From Oscillospiraceae bacterium (GTDB lineage Bacteria; Bacillota; Clostridia; Oscillospirales; Oscillospiraceae): 64,000 nt of DNA. The notes under the pieces are model-generated. The model saw only the letters and a list, made by a program, of their open reading frames with translations. It ran no database searches and was not told where the DNA came from. Location: positions 1-64,000 of the forward strand of contig JAFSJZ010000068.1 in the NCBI GenBank assembly GCA_017449185.1. Reading direction: 5' to 3'. Positions 57,324-64,000 of this stretch are shown here, piece by piece (positions within the stretch are counted from its first letter, which is position 1; every line of letters starts with the position of its first letter). The position numbers were made by a program, and so were the translations under genes.

Positions 57324-57668
57324 ATGAGCATTGTCGGCGACAACATCCGTAAGCTGCGTATCCACCGGGGCCTTTCGCAGACCGAGCTGGCCGAGGCCAT
57401 CGGCGAGAGCAAGCAGCTTCTGTACAAATACGAGAGCGGCGCCGTGACCAATATCCCGATCGCAAAGATCGAAGCGATCGCGCGCGCGCTGCGCTGCAGC
57501 CCCGAATCGCTCGTCGGCTGGGAGGAGCAAAAGCCCCCTCTCCCGGAGGAGGACGAGTTCCCGCAGGTGCGCATGATCGCGCGCGCCGGCCGCAAGATGT
57601 CGGAGGAGGACCGGGAAAAAATGCTGCAGCTGCTCAAGGTCGCGTTCCCGGACAAGTTCGATGACTGA
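57324..57668 (+). CDS. XRE-family repressor (phage regulator)
   Basis: 114 residues from ATG 57324 (AGGTGATCCC upstream). The helix-turn-helix (GDNIRKLRIHRGLSQTELAEAIGESKQLLYKYESG, about 4-38) is of the Cro/C1 type; the C-terminal part is acidic and helical (MSEEDREKMLQLLKVAFPDKFDD). It is transcribed away from the structural operon and overlaps the next gene by 8 nt, which fits the repressor of the lysogenic state. Confidence 0.85.
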   Translation: MSIVGDNIRKLRIHRGLSQTELAEAIGESKQLLYKYESGAVTNIPIAKIEAIARALRCSPESLVGWEEQKPPLPEEDEFPQVRMIARAGRKMSEEDREKMLQLLKVAFPDKFDD

Positions 57669-58296
57669 ACGGGACGAGGCGCTCTACCGGGTCGTCAACC
57701 TGATCGTGCAGCGGCATGTGTACAGTCTTCCCGTGGACGTCGAGGGCCTGTGCCGGCTCTACGGGGCCACCCTGCTGTCCTATTCCGAGGCGGTCGGGAG
57801 GTCCCTCCTGAGCCGGGACGATATCGCCGGCATGGCCGGGACGGGGGACGGCTTCACGCTCGACGCGCTCGACGAATGGGCGATCGTCTACAACGACCGG
57901 GTCGGGAGAACGCGCATCCGCTTCACGCTGGCCGAGGAGCTGATGCACCGGCTGCTGCTCCACTCGCAGGACGAGAACTTCGACCTGCGCGCCCAGAGCT
58001 GGACCCAAGAGACCTACGCTCTCTACGAAGCGGAGGCGAAGCGCGCCGCCGGCATGCTCCTCGTTCCGCCGACGGTGTACTACCGCTGCCGGAGAAGCGG
58101 CGATCTGTCCCGGCTCGCCCGCCTCTGCGCCGTCTCCGAGGCCTGCGTCCGCCGGGCGGCGCAGGACTATGACCGCAACGAGGACGAGATCCGCGCGCAC
58201 TTCACGCACAAGCACATCGCATGCACGCTTTCCGACCCTGCCGGGAAGAGAGGCCCCCGGCCCGTCCGCGCCGTCGGCTTTCTCACCGGGGATTAA
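57661..58296 (+). CDS. ImmA/IrrE-like protein with degenerate zinc motif
   Basis: 211 residues. The fold cues of ImmA/IrrE metallo-peptidases are there (DEWAIVYNDRVGRTRIRFTLAEELMHRLLLH, then ALYEAEAKRAAGMLLVPP), but the zinc motif HExxH reads EELMH: the first His is replaced by Glu. ImmA cleaves the partner repressor after DNA damage; this variant may have lost that activity or use another ligand set. It is coupled to the XRE gene by an 8-nt overlap, the standard pairing. Confidence 0.78.
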   Translation: MTERDEALYRVVNLIVQRHVYSLPVDVEGLCRLYGATLLSYSEAVGRSLLSRDDIAGMAGTGDGFTLDALDEWAIVYNDRVGRTRIRFTLAEELMHRLLLHSQDENFDLRAQSWTQETYALYEAEAKRAAGMLLVPPTVYYRCRRSGDLSRLARLCAVSEACVRRAAQDYDRNEDEIRAHFTHKHIACTLSDPAGKRGPRPVRAVGFLTGD

Positions 58297-58357
58297 GTAA
58301 TAAATTCCGCCGCCGGACGCCGAAGGCACATTTACCAAAAAGAAAAGAGAGAATGAC

Positions 58358-59176
58358 ATGACTGACAGGGTGACTGGACTTAAAAATATCCTCTGGGCGA
58401 TCGGGATCGTCGTGTGTCTGCTGGCGCTGTTCGTCGGCTGCATCGTCGCCGCCGTCACGCCCTATCACGGCGAGGCCGATCCGCGCACGCCCGACCTCAA
58501 TGCCGTACGCGATCAAAATTCCAGCACCGACGTCTCGGCGCTGACCTTTGTCGAGCCGGACGGCCAGCTCCACGCGCTGCTCGAGACGAAGGACGCTGGC
58601 GCAGATTATCTGCGCGACTCCGTCTTTCTGACCGACAGCGTCTTGCTCGTCCTGCGCGAGCAGTCGCTCACGGGCGGCGACGTCTGGAGCAGCGACTCCG
58701 GCAGTCTGCCCATGGACAGCATCGCCTCCTGGAGCATCCTCTACAGCGACGGCTCGAAGATCTCTCCTGCTGACGCCTGCATGATCGCCAAGCCTGCGCG
58801 TCTCTTCATCGCGATCGGCAGCGACGCGCTGGCCAAGGTCTCAAAGGACGCGTTCATCTCCGGCTACGCGGGCCTGATCCGCTCGATCCTCGCCCTCAGC
58901 CCGGACACGAAGATCGTCTGCTGCGCGATCGCGCCCGTCACGGCGGACTACGACCCGGTCGACGACCTCGACAACGGCAAGACCGCCGACGGTACGGACT
59001 GGGTGAAGGAGCTCTGCCTCGACACCGGCGCGTACTACGCCGACACCGCCTCGGTGCTGAGCGTGGGCAGCGATCTCAATCCCAAATATGCCAATGAGGA
59101 CGGCCGGACGCTCAACACCGACGGCGCGCAGCGCGTGCTCGAGTACCTCCGCACCCACGCCATCCCCTCGGTCTGA
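58358..59176 (+). CDS. Membrane-anchored SGNH-hydrolase-like protein
   Basis: 272 residues. One N-terminal membrane helix (about 10-32), then an extracytoplasmic domain that resembles the GDSL/SGNH fold: block I-like VFLTDSVLLVL (about 87-97), block III-like FIAIGSDALAK, a Rossmann-like stretch SPDTKIVCCAIAPVT, and block V-like LNTDGAQRVLEYL, where the catalytic His would be Gln. Some catalytic residues thus look changed, so activity is doubtful. It lies outside the prophage module and has a strong terminator behind it. Confidence 0.6.
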   Translation: MTDRVTGLKNILWAIGIVVCLLALFVGCIVAAVTPYHGEADPRTPDLNAVRDQNSSTDVSALTFVEPDGQLHALLETKDAGADYLRDSVFLTDSVLLVLREQSLTGGDVWSSDSGSLPMDSIASWSILYSDGSKISPADACMIAKPARLFIAIGSDALAKVSKDAFISGYAGLIRSILALSPDTKIVCCAIAPVTADYDPVDDLDNGKTADGTDWVKELCLDTGAYYADTASVLSVGSDLNPKYANEDGRTLNTDGAQRVLEYLRTHAIPSV

Positions 59177-59187
59177 AACAGCCCTGA

Positions 59188-59217
59188 AAAACGCCTCACG
59201 ATCCCGTGAGGCGTTTT
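59188..59217 (+). terminator. Terminator after the SGNH-like gene
   Basis: A perfect 13-bp stem AAAACGCCTCACG / CGTGAGGCGTTTT with loop ATCC, followed by TCTTAT. Confidence 0.88.
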
Positions 59218-59242
59218 CTTATATGAAAAGTTTGTCAAACAC

Positions 59243-59284
59243 TTGACAAGCCGCTATCTGTGTGATATCATTCTGATATCATCC
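59243..59284 (+). promoter_or_regulatory. Promoter with tandem repeat for the SPFH operon
   Basis: TTGACA, 17-nt spacer, TATCAT (59243-59271). The -10 box lies in the first unit of an 11-bp direct repeat (TGATATCATTC / TGATATCATCC, 59263-59284), whose second copy covers the start-site region. This could be an operator. Confidence 0.7.
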
Positions 59285-59304
59285 AAAGCAGGAGGTTTTT
59301 CCCA

Positions 59305-60348
59305 ATGGAAGAAAAAATTCTCAACACCAGGAAAAGCGGCATGGCGATGCTGCTGCTCTCCGTTGTGCTATACGTCTGCGCGATCCTCTGCGTCATCTTC
59401 GGCGCGATCAACATGGACCGCGGCCGTCTGCTCGGCCTCGTCCTCTTCGTTCCGGGCCTTGTCTGGGCGCTGCTCGGCTGGATCCTCTTCCTCGGCCTGA
59501 AGGTGCTCAAGCCGCAGGAGGCGCTGGTCCTCACGCTTTTCGGCAAGTACATCGGCACGCTCAAGGGCGAGGGCTTTTACTTCGTCAACCCCTTCTGCGT
59601 CGGCGTCAACCCCGCCGCGGCCACGCGCCTGAACCAGAGCGGCGACGTGGACAGCGGCTCGCAGAACAATCTTCTCGGCGTCCTGTCGAACGCTAACAAC
59701 GCCAACGCGGCCGCCGTGGCTGCCGCCGAGAGCGGCAAAAAGATCTCGCTGAAAATCATGACGCTCTCGAACTCCCGCCAGAAGATCAACGACTGCCTCG
59801 GCAACCCCATCGAGATCGGCATCGCGGTCATGTGGCGCGTCGTGGACACCGCCAAGGCCGTGTTCACCGTGGACAATTATAAGGAATATCTCTCGCTGCA
59901 GTGCGACAGCGCGCTGCGCGACATCGTGCGCATCTATCCCTACGACGTCGCCCCCGGCGTGGACACGACCGGCGACGGCGTGGCCGACGAGGGCAGCCTG
60001 CGCGGCTCGTCCGAGACCGTGGCGCAGCGCATCCGCGACGAGATCCAGCAGAAGGTCGAGAGCGCCGGTCTTGAGATCCTCGAGGCGCGCATCACGTATC
60101 TGGCCTACGCCCCCGAGATCGCGGCGGTCATGCTGCAGCGCCAGCAGGCCCGCGCCATCATCGACGCGCGCAAGATGATCGTCGACGGCGCGGTCGGCAT
60201 GGTCGAAATGGCGCTCGAGCGCCTGAGCGAAAAGAACACCGTCCAGCTCGACGAGGAGCGCAAGGCGGCGATGGTGTCCAATCTTCTGGTCGTGCTCTGC
60301 GGCAACAAGGACGCCCAGCCCGTCGTGAACTCCGGTAGCCTGTACTGA
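59305..60348 (+). CDS. SPFH/band-7 domain membrane protein
   Basis: 347 residues. Two N-terminal hydrophobic helices (about 13-35 and 43-65), then the SPFH start [30 protein letters not shown] (about 67-96) and the helical stalk region [38 protein letters not shown] (about 270-307; seen as [16 protein letters not shown]). Such proteins form large membrane-bound cages that organise lipid zones or hold proteases. It is the first gene of an operon with an Arc-like protein and the YhfC-type protease-like protein. GGAGG lies upstream of ATG 59305. Confidence 0.85.
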   Translation: MEEKILNTRKSGMAMLLLSVVLYVCAILCVIFGAINMDRGRLLGLVLFVPGLVWALLGWILFLGLKVLKPQEALVLTLFGKYIGTLKGEGFYFVNPFCVGVNPAAATRLNQSGDVDSGSQNNLLGVLSNANNANAAAVAAAESGKKISLKIMTLSNSRQKINDCLGNPIEIGIAVMWRVVDTAKAVFTVDNYKEYLSLQCDSALRDIVRIYPYDVAPGVDTTGDGVADEGSLRGSSETVAQRIRDEIQQKVESAGLEILEARITYLAYAPEIAAVMLQRQQARAIIDARKMIVDGAVGMVEMALERLSEKNTVQLDEERKAAMVSNLLVVLCGNKDAQPVVNSGSLY

Positions 60349-60349
60349 T

Positions 60350-60556
60350 ATGGCCGCAGACAATGCCAAAAAGCAGGTGCCGCTGCGTCTGAGCCCCAGG
60401 CTCTACGACGCGATCGCAGCCTGGGCGGAGGACGATTTCCGCTCGATCAACGGGCAGATCGAGTACCTGCTTTCAGAGTGCGTGCGGCAGCGCAAGAAGA
60501 ACGGGAAATACGTCTCGGACGAGATCGACGTCCCGCCCGAGTTGGATATTTCCTGA
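60350..60556 (+). CDS. Small Arc-type (ribbon-helix-helix) protein
   Basis: 68 residues, [35 protein letters not shown], the pattern of Arc-like DNA-binding domains used in small regulators (beta strand PLRLS, then two helices). It begins 1 nt after the SPFH stop, so it is translationally coupled. It may regulate the operon (see the direct repeat in the promoter) or act as an adaptor to the SPFH protein. Confidence 0.75.
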   Translation: MAADNAKKQVPLRLSPRLYDAIAAWAEDDFRSINGQIEYLLSECVRQRKKNGKYVSDEIDVPPELDIS

Positions 60557-60569
60557 AAGGAGCATGGAT

Positions 60570-61379
60570 ATGGACTCAATCACCTTTGTCCCCGCGCTGT
60601 CCATGGCCGGGATGGCCGTGAGCATGCTCGTCTCCCTCGCCGCAGCCGTCGCCGCGCTAATCTACGGCAAAAAGAAGCTCGGCGCTCAGATTGTCAGCTT
60701 TTTCGTCGGCGTCGGCACCTTCATGCTTTTCGTGAATGTGCTCGAGAGTCTGCTGCACAACCTCATCTATCCCACGGCGCTCGGACAGAAGATCTGGAAC
60801 AACACCCTTCTTTACGCGCTCTACGGCGCCGCGCTTGCCGCTCTCTTTGAGGAGACCGGCCGCATCTTCGCCGCGAAGACCTTCCTCTGCCGCCGTAATG
60901 ACCCCGCCAACGCCTTCATGTACGGTGCGGGCCACGGCGGTATCGAGGCGATCCTCGTCGGCACGGTCGCGCAGATCAGCAACCTCTCCCTCGCCGCCAC
61001 GGTCAACGCGGGCAAGGCGGGCGAGCTGCTTGCCACTCTGTCCGGCGCGCAGTACGACTCCGCCGTGCAGCAGCTCGGCGCGCTCTGCCAGACTCCAAGC
61101 CCCAACTTTTTCCTCGCGGGGTTCGAGCGCGTCTGCGCGATAGCATTTCACATCAGCGTGTCGATGATTCTCTTTCGCGGCCTGCGCGAGAGGAAGGCGG
61201 GGCTCGTCGCGCTCTGCTACGGGCTGCATTTCGCGCTCGACGCAATCATTCCGCTCGTCAGCAGCGCCTTCGGCGTCTATGCGGCCGAAGCCTTTTGCAC
61301 AGCTTCCGTGCTGCTCGTCGTGCTGCTGGCGCTGAGGATCTCGCCGCTGCCGAAGAAGGAAGAGGAGGCTGAGGTATGA
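60570..61379 (+). CDS. YhfC-family intramembrane protease-like protein
   Basis: 269 residues from ATG 60570 (GGAG seven nt upstream). About seven membrane helices. The conserved active-site-like residues of the family are present: FEETGR (Glu-Glu, about 94-99), GAGHGGIEA (His and Glu, about 119-127), and CYGLHFALDAI (His and Asp, about 216). It is named by resemblance to YhfC, a putative glutamic/metal type intramembrane protease; its substrate is not known. It is coupled to the DUF1648 gene by a 4-nt overlap (ATGA). Confidence 0.82.
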   Translation: MDSITFVPALSMAGMAVSMLVSLAAAVAALIYGKKKLGAQIVSFFVGVGTFMLFVNVLESLLHNLIYPTALGQKIWNNTLLYALYGAALAALFEETGRIFAAKTFLCRRNDPANAFMYGAGHGGIEAILVGTVAQISNLSLAATVNAGKAGELLATLSGAQYDSAVQQLGALCQTPSPNFFLAGFERVCAIAFHISVSMILFRGLRERKAGLVALCYGLHFALDAIIPLVSSAFGVYAAEAFCTASVLLVVLLALRISPLPKKEEEAEV

Positions 61380-61840
61380 ATACGAAGCCTCGCCTCGTCG
61401 ACTATATCTTCCTCGGCCTCGCCGTGCTGTGCTTTCTCGGCACGCTGATCTTCGTGATCGTGAAATACCCCTCGCTGCCGGATCTGCTGCCGAGCCACTT
61501 CAACGCCCGCGGCGAGATCGACGGCTGGAGCGGCAAAACCGCCGCGGCCTTTTTCCCCTCGATCATCGGCTTTCTCATGCTGGTCATCATGGGACCCATC
61601 CAATTTTTCCCGAAGCTTTGGAACAACACGCAGGGCGTGCCGGCCTACAAGCTGCCGCGCGTGATCCGTTCGACGCGCACGAGCCTGTGCCTGATGCTCT
61701 TTTTGATGGAGGCCTTTTTCGGCTGCACCGCCCTCTGCGCGGTCAATCTCGCGCCGATGCCCGCCCTCGTCCCCTATCTGTTTATGGGCCTGACCATGGC
61801 CGTCATCGTCTTTATTCTTGTGCAAACCTTCCGCAAATAA
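61376..61840 (+). CDS. DUF1648-type membrane protein
   Basis: 154 residues with four membrane helices (about 9-29, 57-75, 100-122, 127-148). The family motif YPSLPDLLPSHFNARGEIDGWSGK (about 31-54) is characteristic of the DUF1648 domain found in immunity-type and SdpI-like proteins. Role unknown; it shares the operon with SPFH and YhfC genes, which suggests envelope stress or immunity. Confidence 0.8.
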   Translation: MNTKPRLVDYIFLGLAVLCFLGTLIFVIVKYPSLPDLLPSHFNARGEIDGWSGKTAAAFFPSIIGFLMLVIMGPIQFFPKLWNNTQGVPAYKLPRVIRSTRTSLCLMLFLMEAFFGCTALCAVNLAPMPALVPYLFMGLTMAVIVFILVQTFRK

Positions 61841-61863
61841 CTGATCCGTAAAGGAGATTTATC

Positions 61864-62574
61864 ATGCTTCGTATCGAACACCTGACGAAAACCTTCGGTG
61901 AGAAGGTCGCTGTCGACGACCTTTCTCTGCATATCGCCCCGGGCGAGATCTACGGCTTTATCGGCCACAACGGCGCGGGCAAGACCACGACCCTGCGCTC
62001 GGCCGTCGGCATCCAGAGCTTTGACGCGGGAGAGATCTATATCGGCGGCACTTCGATCAAGACCGATCCCCTCGCCTGCAAGCGCCAGCTCGCCTACATC
62101 CCGGACAACCCCGATCTCTACGAGTTCATGTCCGGCATCAAGTATCTGAATTTCATTGCGGACGTCTTCGGCGTCCCGTCGGAGGTCCGAGAGGCGCGCA
62201 TCGCCGACTACGCCGGGCGCTTTGAGCTCACCTCCGACCTCGCCCAGCCGATCTCGGCCTATTCCCACGGCATGAAGCAGAAGCTGGCGATCATCTCCGC
62301 CTGGCTGCACGATCCGAAGCTGATCCTCATGGACGAGCCCTTCGTCGGGCTTGACCCGAAGGCCGCCTTCCTGCTCAAGGGCATGATGCGCGAGCTCTGC
62401 GACCGCGGCGGCGCGATCTTCTTCTCCACGCATGTGCTGGAGGTCGCCGAAAAGCTCTGCGACAAGGTCGCGATCATCAAGCAGGGCAAGCTGATCCGCT
62501 CCGGCACGATGGAGGAGGTCAAGGGCGACGAGTCTCTCGAGGAGGTCTTCCTGGAGCTGGAGGCGGAGGAATGA
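61864..62574 (+). CDS. ABC transporter ATP-binding protein
   Basis: 236 residues. Walker A is GHNGAGKTT (about 35-43), the Q-loop LAYIPDNPDLYEFM, the signature AYSHGMKQKLAIISA (LSGGQ replaced by SHGMK, usual in the exporter-type ABC-2 class), Walker B LILMDEPFVGLDP, and the switch region FFSTHVLEVAEKL. It pairs with the permease encoded by the overlapping next gene (ATGA). The substrate is not known; such pairs export drugs, peptides or polymers. AAAGGAG lies upstream. Confidence 0.9.
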   Translation: MLRIEHLTKTFGEKVAVDDLSLHIAPGEIYGFIGHNGAGKTTTLRSAVGIQSFDAGEIYIGGTSIKTDPLACKRQLAYIPDNPDLYEFMSGIKYLNFIADVFGVPSEVREARIADYAGRFELTSDLAQPISAYSHGMKQKLAIISAWLHDPKLILMDEPFVGLDPKAAFLLKGMMRELCDRGGAIFFSTHVLEVAEKLCDKVAIIKQGKLIRSGTMEEVKGDESLEEVFLELEAEE

Positions 62575-64000
62575 TCAAGACGCTTTTGAAGAAGCAGTTT
62601 ACGGAGATCTTCCGCAACTACTTCTACGACTCAAAGAAAAACAAGGCCCGTTCGAAGGCCGGAACGATCGCCTATATCGTGCTGTTCGTCGTGATCATGG
62701 TCGGCATGCTCGGCGGCATGTTCACCGCGATGTCCGTCTCGCTCTGCGCCCCGCTCTGCGCGGCCGGGGCCGGCTGGCTGTATTTTGCCATCACGGGCGT
62801 CATCGCGATCCTGCTGGGCATCTTCGGCAGCGTGTTCTCCACCTACACGGGGCTGTATCTGGCCAAGGACAACGATCTGCTGCTCTCGCTGCCGATCCCC
62901 GTGAAGGACATCATGTTCTCGCGTCTGCTGGGCGTATATCTGATGGGCATGATGTACAGCGCCGTCGTGATCGTGCCCGCGGTCATCGTCTACCTCGTCA
63001 CGGTCCCCTTCTCCGTCAGGGCGCTCGTCGGCTGCCTCGTGCTGCTCGTGCTGATCTCCGTGTTCATTCTGACGCTCTCGTGCCTGCTCGGCTGGGTCGT
63101 GGCGAAGCTGAGCGTGAAGCTCAAGAACAAAAGCTTTGTGACGGTGCTGATCTCGCTGGTCTTCATCGGCCTTTACTACTTCTGCTATTTCAAGGCCATG
63201 AACATCATCCGGGATCTGATCGCCAACATCGCCGTCTATGGCCCGGCGATCCGCGAAAAGGCTTACGGGATCTATCTCTTCGGCAGCGTCGGTGAGGGCA
63301 AGGTCCTCGCGATCGCGGTCTGCACCGCCGCCGTCGCGCTGCTCTTCGCTCTGATGTGGATCCTGCTCGGGCGCAGCTTTCTCGCGCTCGCCACTGCGAC
63401 GGGCGCTTCCGAAAAGGTCAAATACGTCGCGCGGCGCGAGAAACAGCGCAGCGCGGCCTCCGCGCTGCTCTCGAAGGAATTCGGCCGCTTTACCGCAAGC
63501 GCCAACTACATGCTCAACTGCGCCCTCGGCACGCTGCTGCTGCCGATCCTCGGCGTCGTGCTGCTCGTCAAAGGACCTTTCCTGGTCGACATGCTGAATT
63601 CCGTGTTCGGCGCGCAGAGCGGCGCGGTCACGGTGCTTGTCTGCACGGCGCTGTGCATGGCCTGCTCGATGAACGACACTACGGCCGCCTCCGTCTCGCT
63701 CGAGGGCAAGAATATCTGGATCCCCCAGTCGCTGCCCGTCGAGCCGTGGCAGGTCCTGCGCGCCAAGCTGCGCGTCCAGCTGCTGCTGACGATGCCGGCG
63801 CTGCTTTTTGCCACGCTCTGCGCCGCCTGGGCCCTCAAGCCCACGGTGCCGGAGCTGCTCGCACTGATCCTGCTGCCGCAGGTGCTGGCGTTGTTCATGG
63901 CGCTGCTCGGCCTGACGCTCGACCTCCGGCGCGCCAATCTCGGCTGGACGAACGAGCTTGCGCCGATCAAACAGAGCTTCCATGTCCTGATCGTGATCTT
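62571..64000 (+). CDS. ABC transporter permease (partial, runs off window)
   Basis: The frame is open from ATG 62571 to the window end (476 codons and counting). The start is MIKTLLKKQFTEIFRNYFYD, followed by repeated hydrophobic segments (for example TIAYIVLFVVIMVGMLGGMF, LYFAITGVIAILLGIFGSVF, and in the second half LNCALGTLLLPILGVVLLV). It is the exporter permease of the ATPase encoded upstream, with a 4-nt overlap. A large ABC-2-type permease of about 500-550 residues is expected. Confidence 0.85.
   Translation, partial: MIKTLLKKQFTEIFRNYFYDSKKNKARSKAGTIAYIVLFVVIMVGMLGGMFTAMSVSLCAPLCAAGAGWLYFAITGVIAILLGIFGSVFSTYTGLYLAKDNDLLLSLPIPVKDIMFSRLLGVYLMGMMYSAVVIVPAVIVYLVTVPFSVRALVGCLVLLVLISVFILTLSCLLGWVVAKLSVKLKNKSFVTVLISLVFIGLYYFCYFKAMNIIRDLIANIAVYGPAIREKAYGIYLFGSVGEGKVLAIAVCTAAVALLFALMWILLGRSFLALATATGASEKVKYVARREKQRSAASALLSKEFGRFTASANYMLNCALGTLLLPILGVVLLVKGPFLVDMLNSVFGAQSGAVTVLVCTALCMACSMNDTTAASVSLEGKNIWIPQSLPVEPWQVLRAKLRVQLLLTMPALLFATLCAAWALKPTVPELLALILLPQVLALFMALLGLTLDLRRANLGWTNELAPIKQSFHVLIVI

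Noticed and set aside
41069..58357. att sites and integrase for the prophage
   Set aside because: I compared the junctions at 41.1 kb and 58.3 kb and saw no convincing direct repeat, and no recombinase gene in the window.

Overview
The window is GC-rich DNA (roughly 60%, by eye) of a Gram-positive anaerobe, most likely an uncultured gut member of the Clostridia (Oscillospirales-like). The pointers are strong GGAGG ribosome-binding sites at nearly every gene, TTGACA/TATAAT-type promoters, U-tract terminators, a lipoprotein-anchored ABC binding protein, low-oxygen flavin/iron-sulfur enzymes, and a prophage with an N4-gp56-type capsid. This placement is inference from gene content; no rRNA is present.

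Left part (1-13.2 kb): the start of a secreted protein with a 13-copy EETPA repeat, a ParB-like protein, a cluster of palindromic repeats around a small DUF559 nuclease-like gene, a GPH sugar transporter with a PIG-L deacetylase, a HypA-like zinc protein overlapping a large NADPH/FAD/4Fe-4S oxidoreductase, acylphosphatase plus an alpha/beta hydrolase, a cation efflux gene behind a candidate NiCo riboswitch, and a phosphatase-ThpR-ZIP transporter operon. From 13.5 to 20.3 kb lies the most striking unit: three overlapping genes encoding two membrane/Rossmann/RyR-domain proteins (one with a TSVGYGD potassium filter) and a TIR-transmembrane-coiled-coil-beta-propeller protein. It looks like an NAD-nucleotide-gated channel system for defence or stress. 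It sits between an intact tyrosine phosphatase gene and the 5' remnant of a paralogous one.

Centre (20.7-41.1 kb): a cupin regulator diverges from a catabolic cluster of iron alcohol dehydrogenase, a five-gene Liv-type ABC transporter, aminotransferase, DapA-family lyase, nucleoside phosphorylase, MtnA/eIF2B-like isomerase, cytidine deaminase and class II aldolase. Together the last four plus the dehydrogenase could turn pyrimidine nucleosides into base, DHAP and a two-carbon aldehyde or alcohol. The cluster ends at a tRNA-Val(GAC). Then come a lipoprotein, a rhomboid-like protein, RlmB, a pseudo-P-type ATPase and an EF-G-like GTPase with altered G motifs.

Right part (41.1-64 kb): a compact podovirus-like prophage module, all on the minus strand from one promoter near 57.2 kb (two small zinc proteins, terminases, portal, Prp-like protease, scaffold, capsid, connector, propeller protein, fibre, endolysin, holin), with a divergent XRE repressor and a degenerate ImmA-like protein. 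No integrase, tape measure or replication gene is seen. Its fibre gene is cut by an in-frame TAG. Scaffold and capsid both begin with an LQLFA motif that the phage's own Prp-like protease may cut. The window closes with an SGNH-like protein, an SPFH/Arc/YhfC/DUF1648 operon and an ABC exporter whose permease runs off the end.
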